Of a stretch of DNA of 64,000 bases, positions 21,394 to 32,937 are shown one piece after another. The stretch lies in contig JAODTK010005132.1 of the NCBI GenBank assembly GCA_026419785.1, positions 185,462-249,461 on the forward strand. The letters run 5' to 3'. The stretch is from Sclerodactyla briareus. Its lineage: Eukaryota > Echinodermata > Holothuroidea > Dendrochirotida > Sclerodactylidae. The translations under genes and the position numbers were made by a program. Positions within the stretch are counted from its first letter, which is position 1, and every line of letters starts with the position of its first letter. A model generated the notes under the pieces. It was not told where the DNA came from. It did not search any database and saw nothing but the letters and a program-made list of their open reading frames with translations.

Positions 21394-22180
21394 AGCTGCC
21401 ATCTCTATTCAGTGGGAATCGGGAACATTGATGCTGTCATGGTAATACATGCTGCTCTCATGACTCACTCAAGATTGTAAACCAGGAGTTGTTAATACGG
21501 GTGTGACTCCCGATCTTCCAGCTGTGGCATTAGTTCAAGAGGTGTCCTACTAAGGTGAAGCTTCATCTAAACACGGACTGTTGAGTTGATGACTCGGGTA
21601 CTGCTCCAAGATTGCGAACCGTGAGTTGTCTCTCTCCGGCATGGATTCCAGGGTCAGTTCAACAGCAGCTTTTGCAGCTGTAGCACTGATTTAGGGAGTC
21701 TAACTACCGAAGGTGAAGCTGTCATCTCTAATAGAAAGAAGAACTGTTGATGTTGATGACTCGGGTAGTGCTCAAGATAGCGGACCCTGAGTTGTCTGGT
21801 GTCAGTTCCGAACAGCCTTTCCCAGCTGTGGTCCAAGTTTGAGCATTGTCACTAACAACCGATGCTGCCTTCTTCATTCAATTGCCAGGAACGTGACCAT
21901 CGATGTTGTCACGGTAATACAGCTATCACTGCCTCAGGTACTCGTTTGAGACTGTTAGTTATCAAAGAGATATGGTTTTTGGTGTCAATCCATTTATGGC
22001 TCAGGTTTAGGAGGTATCGCTGTCAGCAGTGAAGCTGCTATCTCCATTCATTGGTAACATGATCTTGGATGTGGTCACAACAATACCATTCACAGTGGCT
22101 ACAAATGCTCCTCCGAAAATGTGTCATTACAACAGAATCTCCTAGCTATGGTTTGAGTATTGCTATGGGAGTTCAGAGAG
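21274..22180 (+). repeat. Tandem degenerate copies of the Cactin terminal exon and 3' flank
   Basis: Copy 1 is the real exon plus its flank. Further copies begin near 21470, 21607, 21771 and 21945, with a fragment near 22130. Each repeats, in order, CAAGATTGCGAACCGTGAGTTG; TTCCAGCTGTGGTTCAGGTT; GAGGTATCGCTACCGAAGG followed by TGAAGCTGCCATCTC; and GATGTTGTCATGGTAATAC or GATGACTCGGGTA. The period varies from 137 to 196 bp. Only copy 1 keeps an open frame. These would form most of the 3' UTR. Confidence 0.85.
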
Positions 22181-22437
22181 GGATACCGGTAGTATTTTGG
22201 GGCTGAATCATACCTGGAGGTATCCTCTGTCCTTCAAAAGACTGTGGCAGAACCAATTGGGAAGAAGCTGATAAAAGAGCTTTTGTAAAAAATAGATGTG
22301 TCAGTCCAAACCCAACCTTTATACAATTTTCCATGACAGAACAAGAGGCCTCCATATTTTTTGCATGTGTCATGTACAAGATAGAAAAGCCTCCCATCAT
22401 GCAATTATAAATTATGTTTCTTTGCACAACCCTGCAC

Positions 22438-22443
22438 AATAAA
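22438..22443 (+). terminator. Candidate poly(A) signal for Cactin
   Basis: An AATAAA lies about 1.05 kb past the Cactin stop, just after the tandem exon-like repeats. It is the first canonical hexamer I noticed downstream. There is no independent support, and other A-rich candidates exist near 22527. Confidence 0.35.
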
Positions 22444-22449
22444 ATTGAC

Positions 22450-23580
22450 ATGGTAGCTTCACTTTGAAAATATTTCAGTTCATGAGGTTATGAGAGGGAA
22501 TTGCTGTAGTGGTGTGGTAGTTGTGGTAATAAAAAAGAAAGAACGGAAGAACGTCTGTTGATTTATTTAACACAATGTAACAGAATACAGTGATATTCTC
22601 TGTATTATTCAACTGTGACATCTACATTCCTTGTAGGAACATTAAAGACTAAAGAGAAAATGATTGAGATTATTAGAGATGGGGATCTGAGGAAACTGGA
22701 AAACCAGCCACATCACAGTTTTTTTCTTATTCCCCCCTCTCCTTTCGGCCTCGTTGCAATTGCTGCTGCCAGGGCCCAACCAGAAAACCTAGAAAAGGTG
22801 TTTTGACAAATAGCTTTGTGATTGTTTTTCCTTTTTGTTCATTGAATGTCATTTTCTGACTTGTGTAAAACTCAGTGAAGTGATTGGAGAGAGTGAAAGA
22901 AAATATTAAAGAAGGGGATAAAAAAAATATGGCCCCTGCAATACTCCTCTACCTGCCCCTCTCCCCTCATACTCGTCTCGTGCTGCCAGAGGGGGTCTGT
23001 TGCAAAATATTGGATGGATCATGACTTTCCAATCCATTCAATAATATCACCTCCCTCCTCCTGTCTTGACCAATAACCCTAATCCACCATGTTGCCTACT
23101 GCTGGATTCTATTACTTTACTGAATGCAGGCTCTGCTTTCATTTTAGCATCACCAAGGATCAGATCAACCTATCAAAATTTTCCAAGCTAAAAATAAGAC
23201 GAATCACTCACAGGATTAATAAAGGGTACTTGCTTAATAAGGGGACTTGCTCCAGTTCTACTCTACCTGCAATCTAGGAATATGCTCACAAACAGGCCAA
23301 GCTCTGGCGAGTTCAACTCACCCTGCTCTTCAAATGCGAATCAAATCCGAGCCAACCAATTGACCAATATTTCATGACAAATAGGACCAAATTTATTACC
23401 ACAGATGCATTTCTTCTTCAAAACTCACACATGGCTGAGTTTAAACGGTCCTAAACATGTGAAAGATGCACCACCCAAGGAACATCCCATATATTCATTC
23501 TGCAATCAATCAGAGCGGGTGCTTTAGAGAGTTTAACTGGGGACCCTTGTTTATTTTTCGTTTGCGTGTAATTTTTTAAA
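22450..23580. other. Intergenic stretch, nothing recognised
   Basis: The sequence is AT-rich with no splice-bordered coding segment, terminal repeats or tandem array that I can see. The short ORFs lack similarity to any family I know. Confidence 0.5.
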
Positions 23581-23599
23581 CTGGACTAACCATTTTGCG

Positions 23600-23880
23600 T
23601 GTGATGCCCATGATGGGCTGGCCTCAGGCCCAAACTGGGCCTCAATCCAAACATTCCGAGAACCCTTAAGATGGCTATTAGAACTGTCATTATACCAAAC
23701 ATCAGCACGGACCGTGCATCAAAATTTGTAGAAACATTTTGCTGATACATGATGGGCCTAGTGCACATTGGGCCTGCAGCCAAAAGCTCGCAAACACCCC
23801 CTGGACCACTACCTAAGCATTGCATTTAATAACTAAAAAAATCAATTGGAAACTTGTGGGAGGAAATTCATTTCAAGTAC
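23600..23880 (+). repeat. Local repeat units left of the LTR element
   Basis: Two units contain CATGATGGGCTGGCCTCAGG...CTGGGCCT (23608) and CATGATGGGCCTAGTGCACATTGGGCCTG (23750). The same phrase, CATGATGGGCCTCAGGCCACACTGGGCCTG, appears on the other side of the retrotransposon at 32140, and related GGGGGCCCAAAATT strings are at 32330. The retrotransposon therefore landed in, or between, copies of this ~150-bp family. Confidence 0.6.
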
Positions 23881-23953
23881 CAAATGGACCTTTGGTTGGA
23901 AAATTCCTGAGCAATGCACCCAAAGGTACGTCTGTTAGACCATCTTTATATAT

Positions 23954-24955
23954 TGGTAGCCAATTATCTTGCCGTGTGGTAGCCGTCCAGGCCAGCAGCA
24001 GGATTCTTGACAGAGATGTTGTATTTCGATAGGTCAACAACAATAAGTTGTCGAAGAAGACGATCCATAAATCTTTCCCGTTATTCTTGAAACAAAAATC
24101 CAAAAACTGAAGTGTGTGAACAGAAATAAATATGCGAGAACACAAAAGAAGTCCGGAAAGTAAAACCGCAGCTGTCCAGATCAAAATTACTTGCTGATAG
24201 CTAAACTTGACGGAGTAAATCAATTGCTGGCAAGCGACAAGCGTTTCTCCAAATGATGTGTAAACTGAAGTGATAGGAATAACTGATATGAAAACGGCAA
24301 ATACTATGAAACTAAAACTAACCCAAAGGTGATAAAATGAGTGGATAATGCATCCAGGGCAATATGCCTATTACATAATTTGATAACTCAAACAACACCT
24401 GTTCCTGGTATTACGTATTGCACTGATGTAAACGGTTCTAGAGTTAGACTGATAATCATGCGTCTCCCTGAGCTAAAAACCTTATATAACCAATTACCAA
24501 AATAAAGGCCCTAAGCACAAAAACCCACTTGACCCATATAGGAAAACAACCATTGAGAGTAAGGAATTTCAACCAAGCAAGTCCAAAGAATCCCAAATAC
24601 TCTCCCAGCCCAACCAATGAGATAAGCCTGGAGAAACATAACAAACCCCAGATGTTTTCACTCTTACCCCGGTCCGTCCTAACCATACCCTATAAGAACA
24701 CGCACAAGGAAACAGCTTAAGTCTGCACGACGAGACACTGGCTAAACTGTAAACCGTCTCTGGTAATCACCAAGTCCGATTGCCAAGGGGCACAGGGATT
24801 ACTAGGCCACTAGATCCAATACATAGACAACCCCAGCAGCCAGGCTTGGCAAGCACCATATGAGCACATAACAATATAGGAGCCAGTAACAATGTTTGCG
24901 GATCAGCGGAGTCACCTAGACTGGTGATCCTGAGGAGCACAAGCAACTTCATTCA
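23954..24955 (-). repeat. 3' LTR of the Gypsy element
   Basis: It is colinear with 31019-32066 over its whole length. Landmarks include GCAGGATTCTTGAC, GATGTTGTATTT-GATAGGTCAAC, GAAAACGGCAAATAC, CCAGGGCAAT, GGGATTACTAGGCCA and GTCACCTAGACTGGTGATCC. On the element strand it begins TGAATG and, by alignment with the other LTR, ends near TACCA. A pyrimidine-rich stretch (ACCCTCCTCTCTG, ~24970-24982) lies just inside and could be the polypurine tract on the minus strand. Confidence 0.85.
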
Positions 24956-25569
24956 TATTGACTTCCAACAACCCTCCTCTCTGCGACTGTGCCCGCACAA
25001 TGTGCCCTCACATGATGAAACCCACTGCAAAAACCCTCAACACGTATTACCAAGAATGAAACATTGCAAATGGCATTGTAAAAACCAAGAATTATTAAAC
25101 TAATTGGCAGTACAGAATAAATTAGAGGGAAAAATTGCAAACGAACTGATATGAAACGTACTCTATGAAAAGTGTAGGTATTCAGAAAATTAAATAGCGT
25201 GTGAATGTATGAATATTGCAGATAGACTGGCAAGTTTGATTCAATTTGCAATTTCCACAACTTAGCAAGTCATTGCAGAGCGAGCCTCGTAGTGAACGAT
25301 CCCTTTCGATCAAATTTTACAAGGAGATTCCAACAGTCTCTTCTCCTATTCCAATGTCCAATAAAAGAGTCACCCGTTCGAATACATACGGTATTCCATA
25401 GATAACCTTCTGTCCAGTCTTGGAAATGTCTCCCTACATCCACTGCTCTCCGTTTAATCCATGAGATTTTGCATGAAGGGCTTCACAAACTCCTCTACTG
25501 GCTTCTGACTTCTCCCTGTCCCCTCCGGGCCGAAGATTTTAAGTGCGAACCTCCTGCTGTGGGTGTTGC

Positions 25570-25900
25570 TCAGGCGGTTGGTCTCAGTCCTCCGTGGGAT
25601 AGCTGGTGTGGAGGTGTATCGCCCTGGTCCTCTGTAATGTTACACTGTGACTCCAGTGCTGTGGTGTTCAAGTTCTGGAATGTATGTCTTCTCCCACCAC
25701 GGGGGGGGGGTGGGACTTGGTCCACGTCCCCACGGCAGGGTTTGAGTCTGTCCACAGTGCACCAACTTCGGCTTTGATAGTACACCTTCTGTATACGCAG
25801 TTGACGTCAGTCCACTCCGCGGTACTGCACGCAGGGACCATCCCATATCGCTGCAGTTTTGGAACAGATACCCACTTTTCTGGTGGACGTGTAAGCCCTC
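25570..25900 (-). pseudogene. C-terminal tail of Gypsy pol
   Basis: The minus strand gives VDRLKPCRGDVDQVPPPPRG, the usual 'hVHVDRLKPYRGD' ending of Gypsy pol polyproteins after the integrase. About 600 bp separate it from the 3' LTR. I recognise no envelope gene there. Confidence 0.7.
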
Positions 25901-26830
25901 ACCTGCATCAACACCCACATAGTATGTGTTGCTCCTTGTCATAGTGTCTTTTTGTCTGGTAATTCTCTCTTCCAGATTGGTTCGGACAACAGTGCCGAAA
26001 CTCTACTTCCCTCTTTTGCATGGACATGTACGGTTGGCCTGCAGTGGTCCCATCATCTTCTTTCTTCACCCGGGGGGTCGAGCGAACAATGTCCAGGGGC
26101 AATCTCCACTCCTCTTTCCCAGCATCAATCAACATGTTCGTCCGTTATCTTCTTCGTTGAGCTGTGTTCAGCCGCCGGTAGGCCAGGTGATTGTACGGCA
26201 AGTGGTTGAAGTCCCAGTCCTCTCTGGTGGACACGTAAGTTCCGTCAGCATGCAACTCCATAGTGGTCGGTGAAACCTCTCGACCCATGCCGTCGGACTG
26301 AGGATGGAATGGTGAAGTGCGAGTCTTCAGGTGGCCTCAACTCCTTCACATAGTCGGAACAGTCGGACTCAAGTCTCGGCCCTGGTCTGTGAAAACCTCT
26401 CTGGGGCCACTGTATCGCAGACAAGTTTTCAAGGAAGGCTGTGGCGACAGTTTCCACGAGCGGTGTGGTTTGGCAGGCGTATGCGTCGGGTCCCGGGAAA
26501 GTGAGTCCCAACTCCAGAATAAACCGTTTTGCCACGCTCCGTCTCTGGGAATGGTCCGGCGATGTCCATTGCAAACATCTCTCCATGTCACAAAACCCAA
26601 CTCTACTCGTACTCTCCTGCATCGTATCACGATACTTCCGGTTGGGGTTCTTTCTCGCTCGACCCGCACTGGTGGCACTGAACTTCCATTTGTCATATAG
26701 TCACGTCTCATGTTACGCCAGTATCCAAGGACCGGCTTTGCTTTACCACCCATGACTTGGCGAATCCGAGATGACCAGAAGTTCTTTGCCATCATTTAGC
26801 TGCTGCTTCATCACCTCCTGCCTCAAGGGC
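25900..26830 (-). pseudogene. Integrase, broken
   Basis: The minus strand shows a QCHQCG zinc-binding remnant near 26680, then AYACQTTPLVETVATAFLEN and YSGPREVFTDQGRD, the DDE-core pattern including the second catalytic Asp. Downstream, REVEFRHC and QKRHYDKEQH match the integrase C-terminal approach region. Frames alternate frequently. Confidence 0.85.
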
Positions 26831-27039
26831 TCGGGACCAAGTACTGAGAAAGCTGACCTCCCCATTCGCTCTTCCGATCTCAAGTACAGGGCACCGTCCC
26901 GAAGATGCAGTTGCCTCATTCTGACCCACAAGAACTTCACACTGGCACTCTTGGAGGATAGCTCCTCGCCTTATGACGTGGCTCTCTCCAGACTCCAGTA
27001 GTCTATAAAGACCTTATGTCTTCGTCCTTCAACTGGGCT

Positions 27040-27860
27040 CTCGCCTCACGTCCTCTGGTGCGCATTTTCCCCCCACATCAAGTCAAAGAGTCGCTCGATT
27101 GGCCGTCGATGTCAGACAAGAGATCTTGTCTGGTCCATTTGACCTGGCTTCCATTCGTGATGGATAGCTGTTGCAGTTCCCCTCGACGAGTTGCTCCCCC
27201 GACGCCAAACTGTTTCCGGGCACACAGAGGAGTGCAATCATCAGCCATTCTGGTGTTTCCTCTCAGCACATGCTCGATGGTCGAAGTGGAACGAATACCA
27301 GACTCTCAATCCATCGTGCTATTGCCCCTCTGGTTCCTTAAGGAGACGAGCCATCTCAGGCTCTACATGGTCTGTGCGCAGCAGAACTTCCGTCTAGCAG
27401 GTGTGCCTGAAGTACCTCAACAAAGTGGACGACCAGCAAGAGCTCCTTCCTCGTGGTGCAGTAGTTGCGTTCCCTCTTCGTGAAAAGCCGGCTTCGTAGG
27501 CAATTTAAACCGTTTTCCTTCCTGCCCTCCCTGCCCTCTGTGACAGGACAGCCCCGTATACCAACTGCTGGCTTCTGTATCCAGATGCAAGGCTCCCCTT
27601 TGTCGTGTAGGCTAAGATGGGCGCCGATGTGAGTTGGCCTTCCCAGAGTAGTGATGCATCGGCACAGTCATTGTTCCAGATGAAGTTTCTCCCTTTCTCT
27701 TGTGCAGGGCATGTAGTGGGCGTACAATATCGGCAAATCCCTTGAAGAAGCGTCGGTAGTATGTCGCTAAGTGCCAAGAAAGCTTCTCAGGGTCCTTCAA
27801 GCTTGGTGGGGGTGGGGTCCCAATCTGCAACTGCCAGCAACTTTGCCCTGGGTTTGGGCT
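27040..27860 (-). pseudogene. RT connection and RNase H region, broken
   Basis: Fragments LATYYRRFFKGFADIVRPLHAL, NFIWNNDCADA, QLTSAPILAY and LVYGAVLSQ are the canonical end of Gypsy RT and start of RNase H (FLGLxxYYRRFI.FA.IA.PL..LT.K...F.W...C..AF..LK..L..APIL..PD....F.LDTDAS..GIGAVLSQ). The rest of RNase H, further along the minus strand, is too broken to delimit. Confidence 0.8.
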
Positions 27861-28420
27861 TATTTCCCTGACCGAGACACGTGGCCCAGAATTCACCTCT
27901 TGTTTTGAGCAGAAACATTTCTCTTTCGTCTTGAGCGTCAAGTTTGCCCCTCGAAGTCGTCAAAGACATCCATCAGGAGCCGCTGATATGCTCCTGAAAG
28001 TGCTACTGTGACAATGATGTCGTCGATGTCAAGGCGCCACCTCCCACTGAAGGTCCAAGCGACCCTCTGTCCATAAGGACGTTGGATGGCTGGTGCGTTG
28101 CACAACCCGACAGCATACCGTGAACCATAAAGTCTTGTCCAGGTTTGCAAATGCTGTCTTCTCCCGTCAGCATCAATCGAACCATCCACCCTCCAGATCC
28201 CGCTGGCTAGGTCAAGTGTCGAAAACCACTGTGATCCTCTGTGGGCATCATCCAGGCTTCTTCGATCCTCGGTATGGATAGGCGTCTTGATTGGTGCTGC
28301 TTCGTTGAGTTTGCGGTAATCCACCTAAAAAAAAAAAAAAAAAAAAAGAATATCGGTAGTACCGTCCTTCTTCTCGAACAGGACAATGGGAGCTGCCCAT
28401 GGATTCCTGAGATGTTTGGA
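27860..28420 (-). pseudogene. Reverse transcriptase, broken
   Basis: The minus strand encodes VDYRKLNEA, then QWFSTLDLASG, GLCNAPA and a DIDDIIV string, the Ty3/Gypsy RT signatures VDYRKLN, FSTLDLxSGYWQ, PFGLCNAPATFQ and YLDDIIV. The catalytic DD pair is present, although the preceding residues are disturbed. A run of 21 A on the plus strand (28327-28347) interrupts the codons just before VDYRKLN, where the family has only a few residues. Many frame changes. Confidence 0.85.
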
Positions 28421-29129
28421 TATCCACCGTCAGTTTAGCATTTTCCTTTATGTCTGCTTTAGCCGATTCCTGCTTGTGTATCGGGAATCCTCCTGTTTGT
28501 GGCTTTTGATGGGAGGGTGATCACCGCCGGTGTTGACTTGTGTGTTCACAAGTCACCATTCTCCAGGCTGGCCACCCTCTGCGCAGAAAATTTTGCTATC
28601 CTCGACGAGCAACTGCTCTCCTGACTCGATAGGTAGCAGACGACGTCACTCTTCGACTATAGAAATCTTTGAGGTTCCTCTGCAACTTTTGTTGAGAGTT
28701 TCGTGTGAGTTGTCTGTCTTCGCACTTCGCACTGTCCTATTGGATATTGCTAATATAGGTCTTTTCTTGTTTAGAAGACACTCTATCCACTTCACCAAGA
28801 CACCCTTTTCCACACAAGTTCCCAGTAGTTGGCTGGTCCCTGTAACAAGTAAAGACTCTTCGGGTTGGTTGAAGACTCTCAGAGGCTACGACATCTTTGG
28901 TAATGTCAACCAGGGCATGGGCGACAATCACGTCCTGTTCTCCAAGAAACCAGGCAACGGTGAAACATTAATTCCTCTGGCATGGAGCATCTCTTTTCCA
29001 CGTGCATCACTCTGCCCTTTCTCATCACTCGTCTGGCACTCTGCCCCTCGTTTCCTCTGCTGGATACTGACAGTCCTCCACTACTTCAGGCGGGAAAACA
29101 AACGGACTTCTTTCTTTTCTGCTGCTCGA

Positions 29130-29470
29130 TCCCATTTTGACCTTCAATCCCTCAATAGTGAAGCCTCATGTGTCCACGTTCAGGTACAACTACCAGGCGG
29201 TGTGGCCATGAAGGTCCAAACCAAGTATAGCTTCGTCATCGATGTCAGCCACATGTAGCTCTTGACGGAGTAACTGCCCGCTATCTGAGGTCCACATCCC
29301 AAAGTTCCCATGTTCTCAATTCTGCTCTGGTCAGCCAGCCACAGTCGTCTCTGTCCCTTCTCTGCGGGCTGTGTCTCAGTTGATTCTTGTTGCAAACATC
29401 TTTGGAGATGACCGTGTTCGCCATAAGCATGCAACCGGTGTCAATAAGGGGAATTGAACCTGTTGGTCAT
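29130..29470 (-). pseudogene. Aspartic protease region, broken
   Basis: On the minus strand, fragments read IPLIDTGCMLMANTVISK and, about 60 codons later, YLVWTFMATPPG. These parallel the retropepsin pattern 'hIDTGxxxxhIS...hILGhDFM'. Several frame changes separate them. The position between gag and RT fits. Confidence 0.6.
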
Positions 29471-29479
29471 CTAAACAGC

Positions 29480-30900
29480 TGTTACATTACATTCCAGATG
29501 GATCTAGGTGTCTTGCAGTGTTCGGTCGGGGGGGGTGATTTGTCGGGAACTGCTTCATCAGATCTCGGCTGTGGTAGTTGATCATCTAATAGCGTTCCGC
29601 AGTGTCGCTGCAATTTGGTGTCAGTGACATCGGAAACCCGTGAATGTTCTGATTCCGCTCTACCGTTTGGGCGTCTCACCACACCGCAGGACATATACGT
29701 GGAGAAGGGGCCTCCTTCTGGATCCCTTTCCCTTGTGGTCCCCCATCTCCCTACCCTGGATCTGTACAGCCTCTCCTGATGCGTCAGCAATGTGACACAT
29801 CTTCTGCCGCACCTTTCACTGGGTAGTGGAATATTGTTGGAAACTTCGTTCACTGGTGTTGACCGCCGGTGCATCAGATCGACAAGGCGAACGCTGGCTC
29901 CTGGCCGTTGACAAGCCTTCCAGTTCGACGGCAGTTGGGAACGCAATCTGTGAGCAATCTTGGCTGGCGACAACCCAGCCCGTTAAGTTAAGGTCTTCAG
30001 AGTGCTCTCCGTTCTCTCAAGTGTTTCCACACATCACCTTCGTATTCAATGGTGTCAAAGCAAGGGTAACGCAACCATTACAGCTTCCGAATGTCTTGAG
30101 CCAGTTGTGTAGTGTCTCTCCCCTCCTTCTCTCCCTTGTCGGTAGAACGCTCGACTCGGAAGCGTCCTCCTTGTGGCTATGACCAAACCGCTCCTCCAGG
30201 CCTTCACCCAACGATGAAGATCCTTATCTCCCCCCTCCGACTGATTCTCTTGTGAAATCATGCAGGGCATCTTCTCCAGTCGCCAGCTTGCTCTCAAATA
30301 CTGACTGTCGAAATGAGTCCACCGGGGCGGTTTAGGGGTTAGGGTCGCCACCACTCCTCAAGGTGCACTGTAATCTCTTCCCTGACTTCTTTAAAACACC
30401 ATCACATTTTCTTCTCCGGCATATTATCGCTTACGGGGTTAGTCGCTGGTCATACAGGAAACTCCATTGATTTCTCTCCAGTTGCAATAATCATAGTCCC
30501 TGTTTGGTTTTTCGCTATGCTACCACAGAAACACAACTCCGGTTGGCAGTGTTTATTCTATCTATGCAGGATGTGGGAGCATAATCCTAATCCGTTGATT
30601 ATGCTTCATCGGCGAGTTTCGCAGCCCGATTAGTGTTGTTGACTCACACACCAACCACTACCTCACTCTTTCCTCCTTCCTAGCTTCCATCCGTCCCGGT
30701 GGGGTAATCCTGCACACTGTTCCGTTTCCGGCCCGAATCCGAATTGGATAGTGTCACGGTACGACGAAAACAATTCGATTGGTCTTGTTCCACCGCACAT
30801 GTTGGAGTTCCAGATGGTCTCCACTACTCAATACGAGGCAGCCTATCACACTCACTTCTCCAAACAACTCTCCCTTATGTGCTCGGTTCACGTCCAAAGC
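29480..30900 (-). pseudogene. Gag-like region, broken
   Basis: The region lies between the PBS and the protease. Minus-strand fragments such as DKDLHRWVKAWRSG and RERRRGETLHNWLKT have the look of a gag capsid 'REGESLxxWxxRL' motif, but no complete frame remains. The assignment rests mainly on position. No zinc knuckle (CX2CX4HX4C) was found. Confidence 0.45.
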
Positions 30901-31005
30901 ATCTAACAGCAGACGTATAAGGTCGGGGTGAAGTAGCATAATCGTTACTTGTCCATAATTGTGGTGAAAACGTCTTCTCTCCTTCTGTAGTAACTGATTA
31001 ATCCC

Positions 31006-31017
31006 CCGCTGCCACCA
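31006..31017 (-). other. Primer-binding site of the Gypsy element
   Basis: On the minus strand TGGTGGCAGCGG lies one base inside the 5' LTR. It begins with TGG, complementary to a tRNA 3' CCA end, and TGGTGGCAGCGG is a common PBS string in animal Gypsy-type elements. It fixes the LTR edge at 31019 and the element's orientation. Confidence 0.8.
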
Positions 31018-31018
31018 A

Positions 31019-32066
31019 TGTAAACGAATTCTCTTCCCTGGCATACGTCCAGGGGCGCCCGCAGGGCAGGATTCTTGACCATAGATGTTGTATTTGGATA
31101 GGTCAACACATAAGTTTCGAAGAAGACGATCCAATAAATATTTCCCTGTATCTTCTTGAAACCAAATCCAATAAATGAAGTGTGAAACATAATAAATCGC
31201 GATAACACTGGCACGCAAAGAAGTACTGAAAGTACAAACACAGCTCCAGAAGTAAAAATCTTGCTATAGGCTAACTTAAGGAGTAAATCTAATTGCTGCA
31301 AGCTCCAAGCGTTTCTCAAAAGGATGGTTAAACTGAAGTGTTATAATAACGAACGAAAACGGCAAATACAATGAAACTAAAAACAAGGAATCCAACGTTG
31401 ATAAAAAAGTAGTAGGAATAATGCCCCTCCAGGGCAATTGCCTATTACAGAATTTTGCTAACTCCCCACACCCTAGTTCCCTGGTAGTCCCGTATTGCAC
31501 TGATTTAAACGTTCCTAGAGTAGACTGTCTCAGGCTGTTCCCTGAGCTAAAAAACCTTATATACCAATTACCATAATACGGCCCTAAGCAATACAAACCC
31601 ACTTGACCCAACTAGAAAAACAACCATTTAGATTAGATAGTTCAACCAAGCAGTCCAGAAAGACCCCAAATACTCTCCATCCCAGCCCATACAAATGAGA
31701 TTCAGCCCTGAAAAAAACCCCATATGTTTTTTACTCCACTCTTGTACCAGGTCCTTCCTAAACCCTACCCTAGTAAGAACACCACAATGAGTCCGAGCTT
31801 AAGTCCTGCAACGAAGAATACCAACTGCAAACTGTTAAACCTTACCTAGGTAATCACCCAGATTAACGATGGCCAGGGGCAAGAGCCAGGGATTACTAGG
31901 CCAACGCTAAATTCCATAACAATAGACACCAGGCAGCCCGGGCTTTGGGGCCAGCACCATAGAGGCAAAATCACATAGGAGCCCAGTACATGGGGGTGCA
32001 ATGATTTTTGAGTCATCGGAGTCACCTAGACTGGTGATCCTGAGGAGCACAAGCAAATGGCATTCA
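31019..32066 (-). repeat. 5' LTR of the Gypsy element
   Basis: On the minus strand it starts TGAATGCCATTTGCTTGTGC and ends CGTTTACA, a TG...CA pair. It is immediately followed by one T and then the primer-binding site. Differences from the 3' LTR are mostly single-base indels, as expected from noisy reads as much as from age. Confidence 0.85.
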
Positions 32067-32129
32067 GCCAATGACATTACAAAGATAATGTCAGTACTGG
32101 TGGCCCAAAACTTTTAAGAGAAGCATTTT

Positions 32130-32400
32130 GTGTAATTGCACATGATGGGCCTCAGGCCACACTGGGCCTGGGGGTCCCAAAAATTCCCTGGGCACCGCCC
32201 TAAAAAAAAGTACAGTTATTAGAAACCCAACAATTATGAGCCAACAATATCATCATTTAGCAACTAGATTTGTAGGACTACAAGATTTTGCAGTATTTAT
32301 ATGGATGGTGTGTGGGGTCGGGTCGTGCTACCTGGGGGCCCAAAATTGCTGAACATCCCCAATGGCGCCCTCCATCCTCTACCAATGACCATCACCGGTA
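32130..32400 (+). repeat. Local repeat units right of the LTR element
   Basis: It contains CATGATGGGCCTCAGGCC, CTGGGCCTGGGGGTCCCAAA and CTGGGGGCCCAAAATTGCTG, related to 23600-23880 on the other side of the retrotransposon. Confidence 0.55.
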
Positions 32401-32937
32401 ACTTTAACTAAACTGTTTGAAAGAAAATCAATTGAGCTTTGTTGGGAGAGCTTTTCATCAATAAGCACCATTGGGGTGTAATGAAATATCATAATAGGGG
32501 CCCTCGGGCCAAAGTTCGCCCTTGGAACAAAAATCCGAACCCCCAAAGGACAGCGATAAACCATAACTATACCGATCGATCATCAGCATGGTGCAACAAA
32601 CCAACTTTGTAGGTAGAAGGGGGACGGGTTTGTTGTGGCAGTTTTTGGCGCGCATTCTTCCCACTTATTGGCCATTTGCCCCTTTAATACTATTTGACCC
32701 TTGATTGACCTTTAGGTGGTCAAAGATGACCCATCAGTCAATAACCTTTGTGACCAGTCTGGTGGGAGATTTATCAAAAAGAGCACAGAACATTTTGTTG
32801 GCCAAAAAGCAAAAGTTTAACAGACTGGAAGATAGAAGATGGCGTAAAGCTTCACCTCAAGACCATTTATTTGGTTAACTTAAACATTAGACTGTGTTGT
32901 ATTCTTTTATTCTTTCCTTCTTGTTTTTCCTGAGTGT

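Larger units (their letters stand above)
23954..32066 (-). mobile_element. Ty3/Gypsy-type LTR retrotransposon, ~8.1 kb
   Basis: Paired ~1-kb LTRs flank an internal region whose minus strand carries, in order, gag-like sequence, aspartic protease, reverse transcriptase, RNase H and integrase. The RT-RNase H-INT order is that of Ty3/Gypsy. A primer-binding site abuts the 5' LTR. All frames are broken by many small indels. No clear target-site duplication was found beside the two outer ends (TATAT versus GCCAA), so boundaries may have eroded or the ends recombined. Confidence 0.9.

Noticed and set aside
25926-29258. Plus-strand ORFs of 85-242 codons, the longest at 28530-29258
   Set aside because: They are antisense to the protease-to-integrase region of the Gypsy element and match no known protein.
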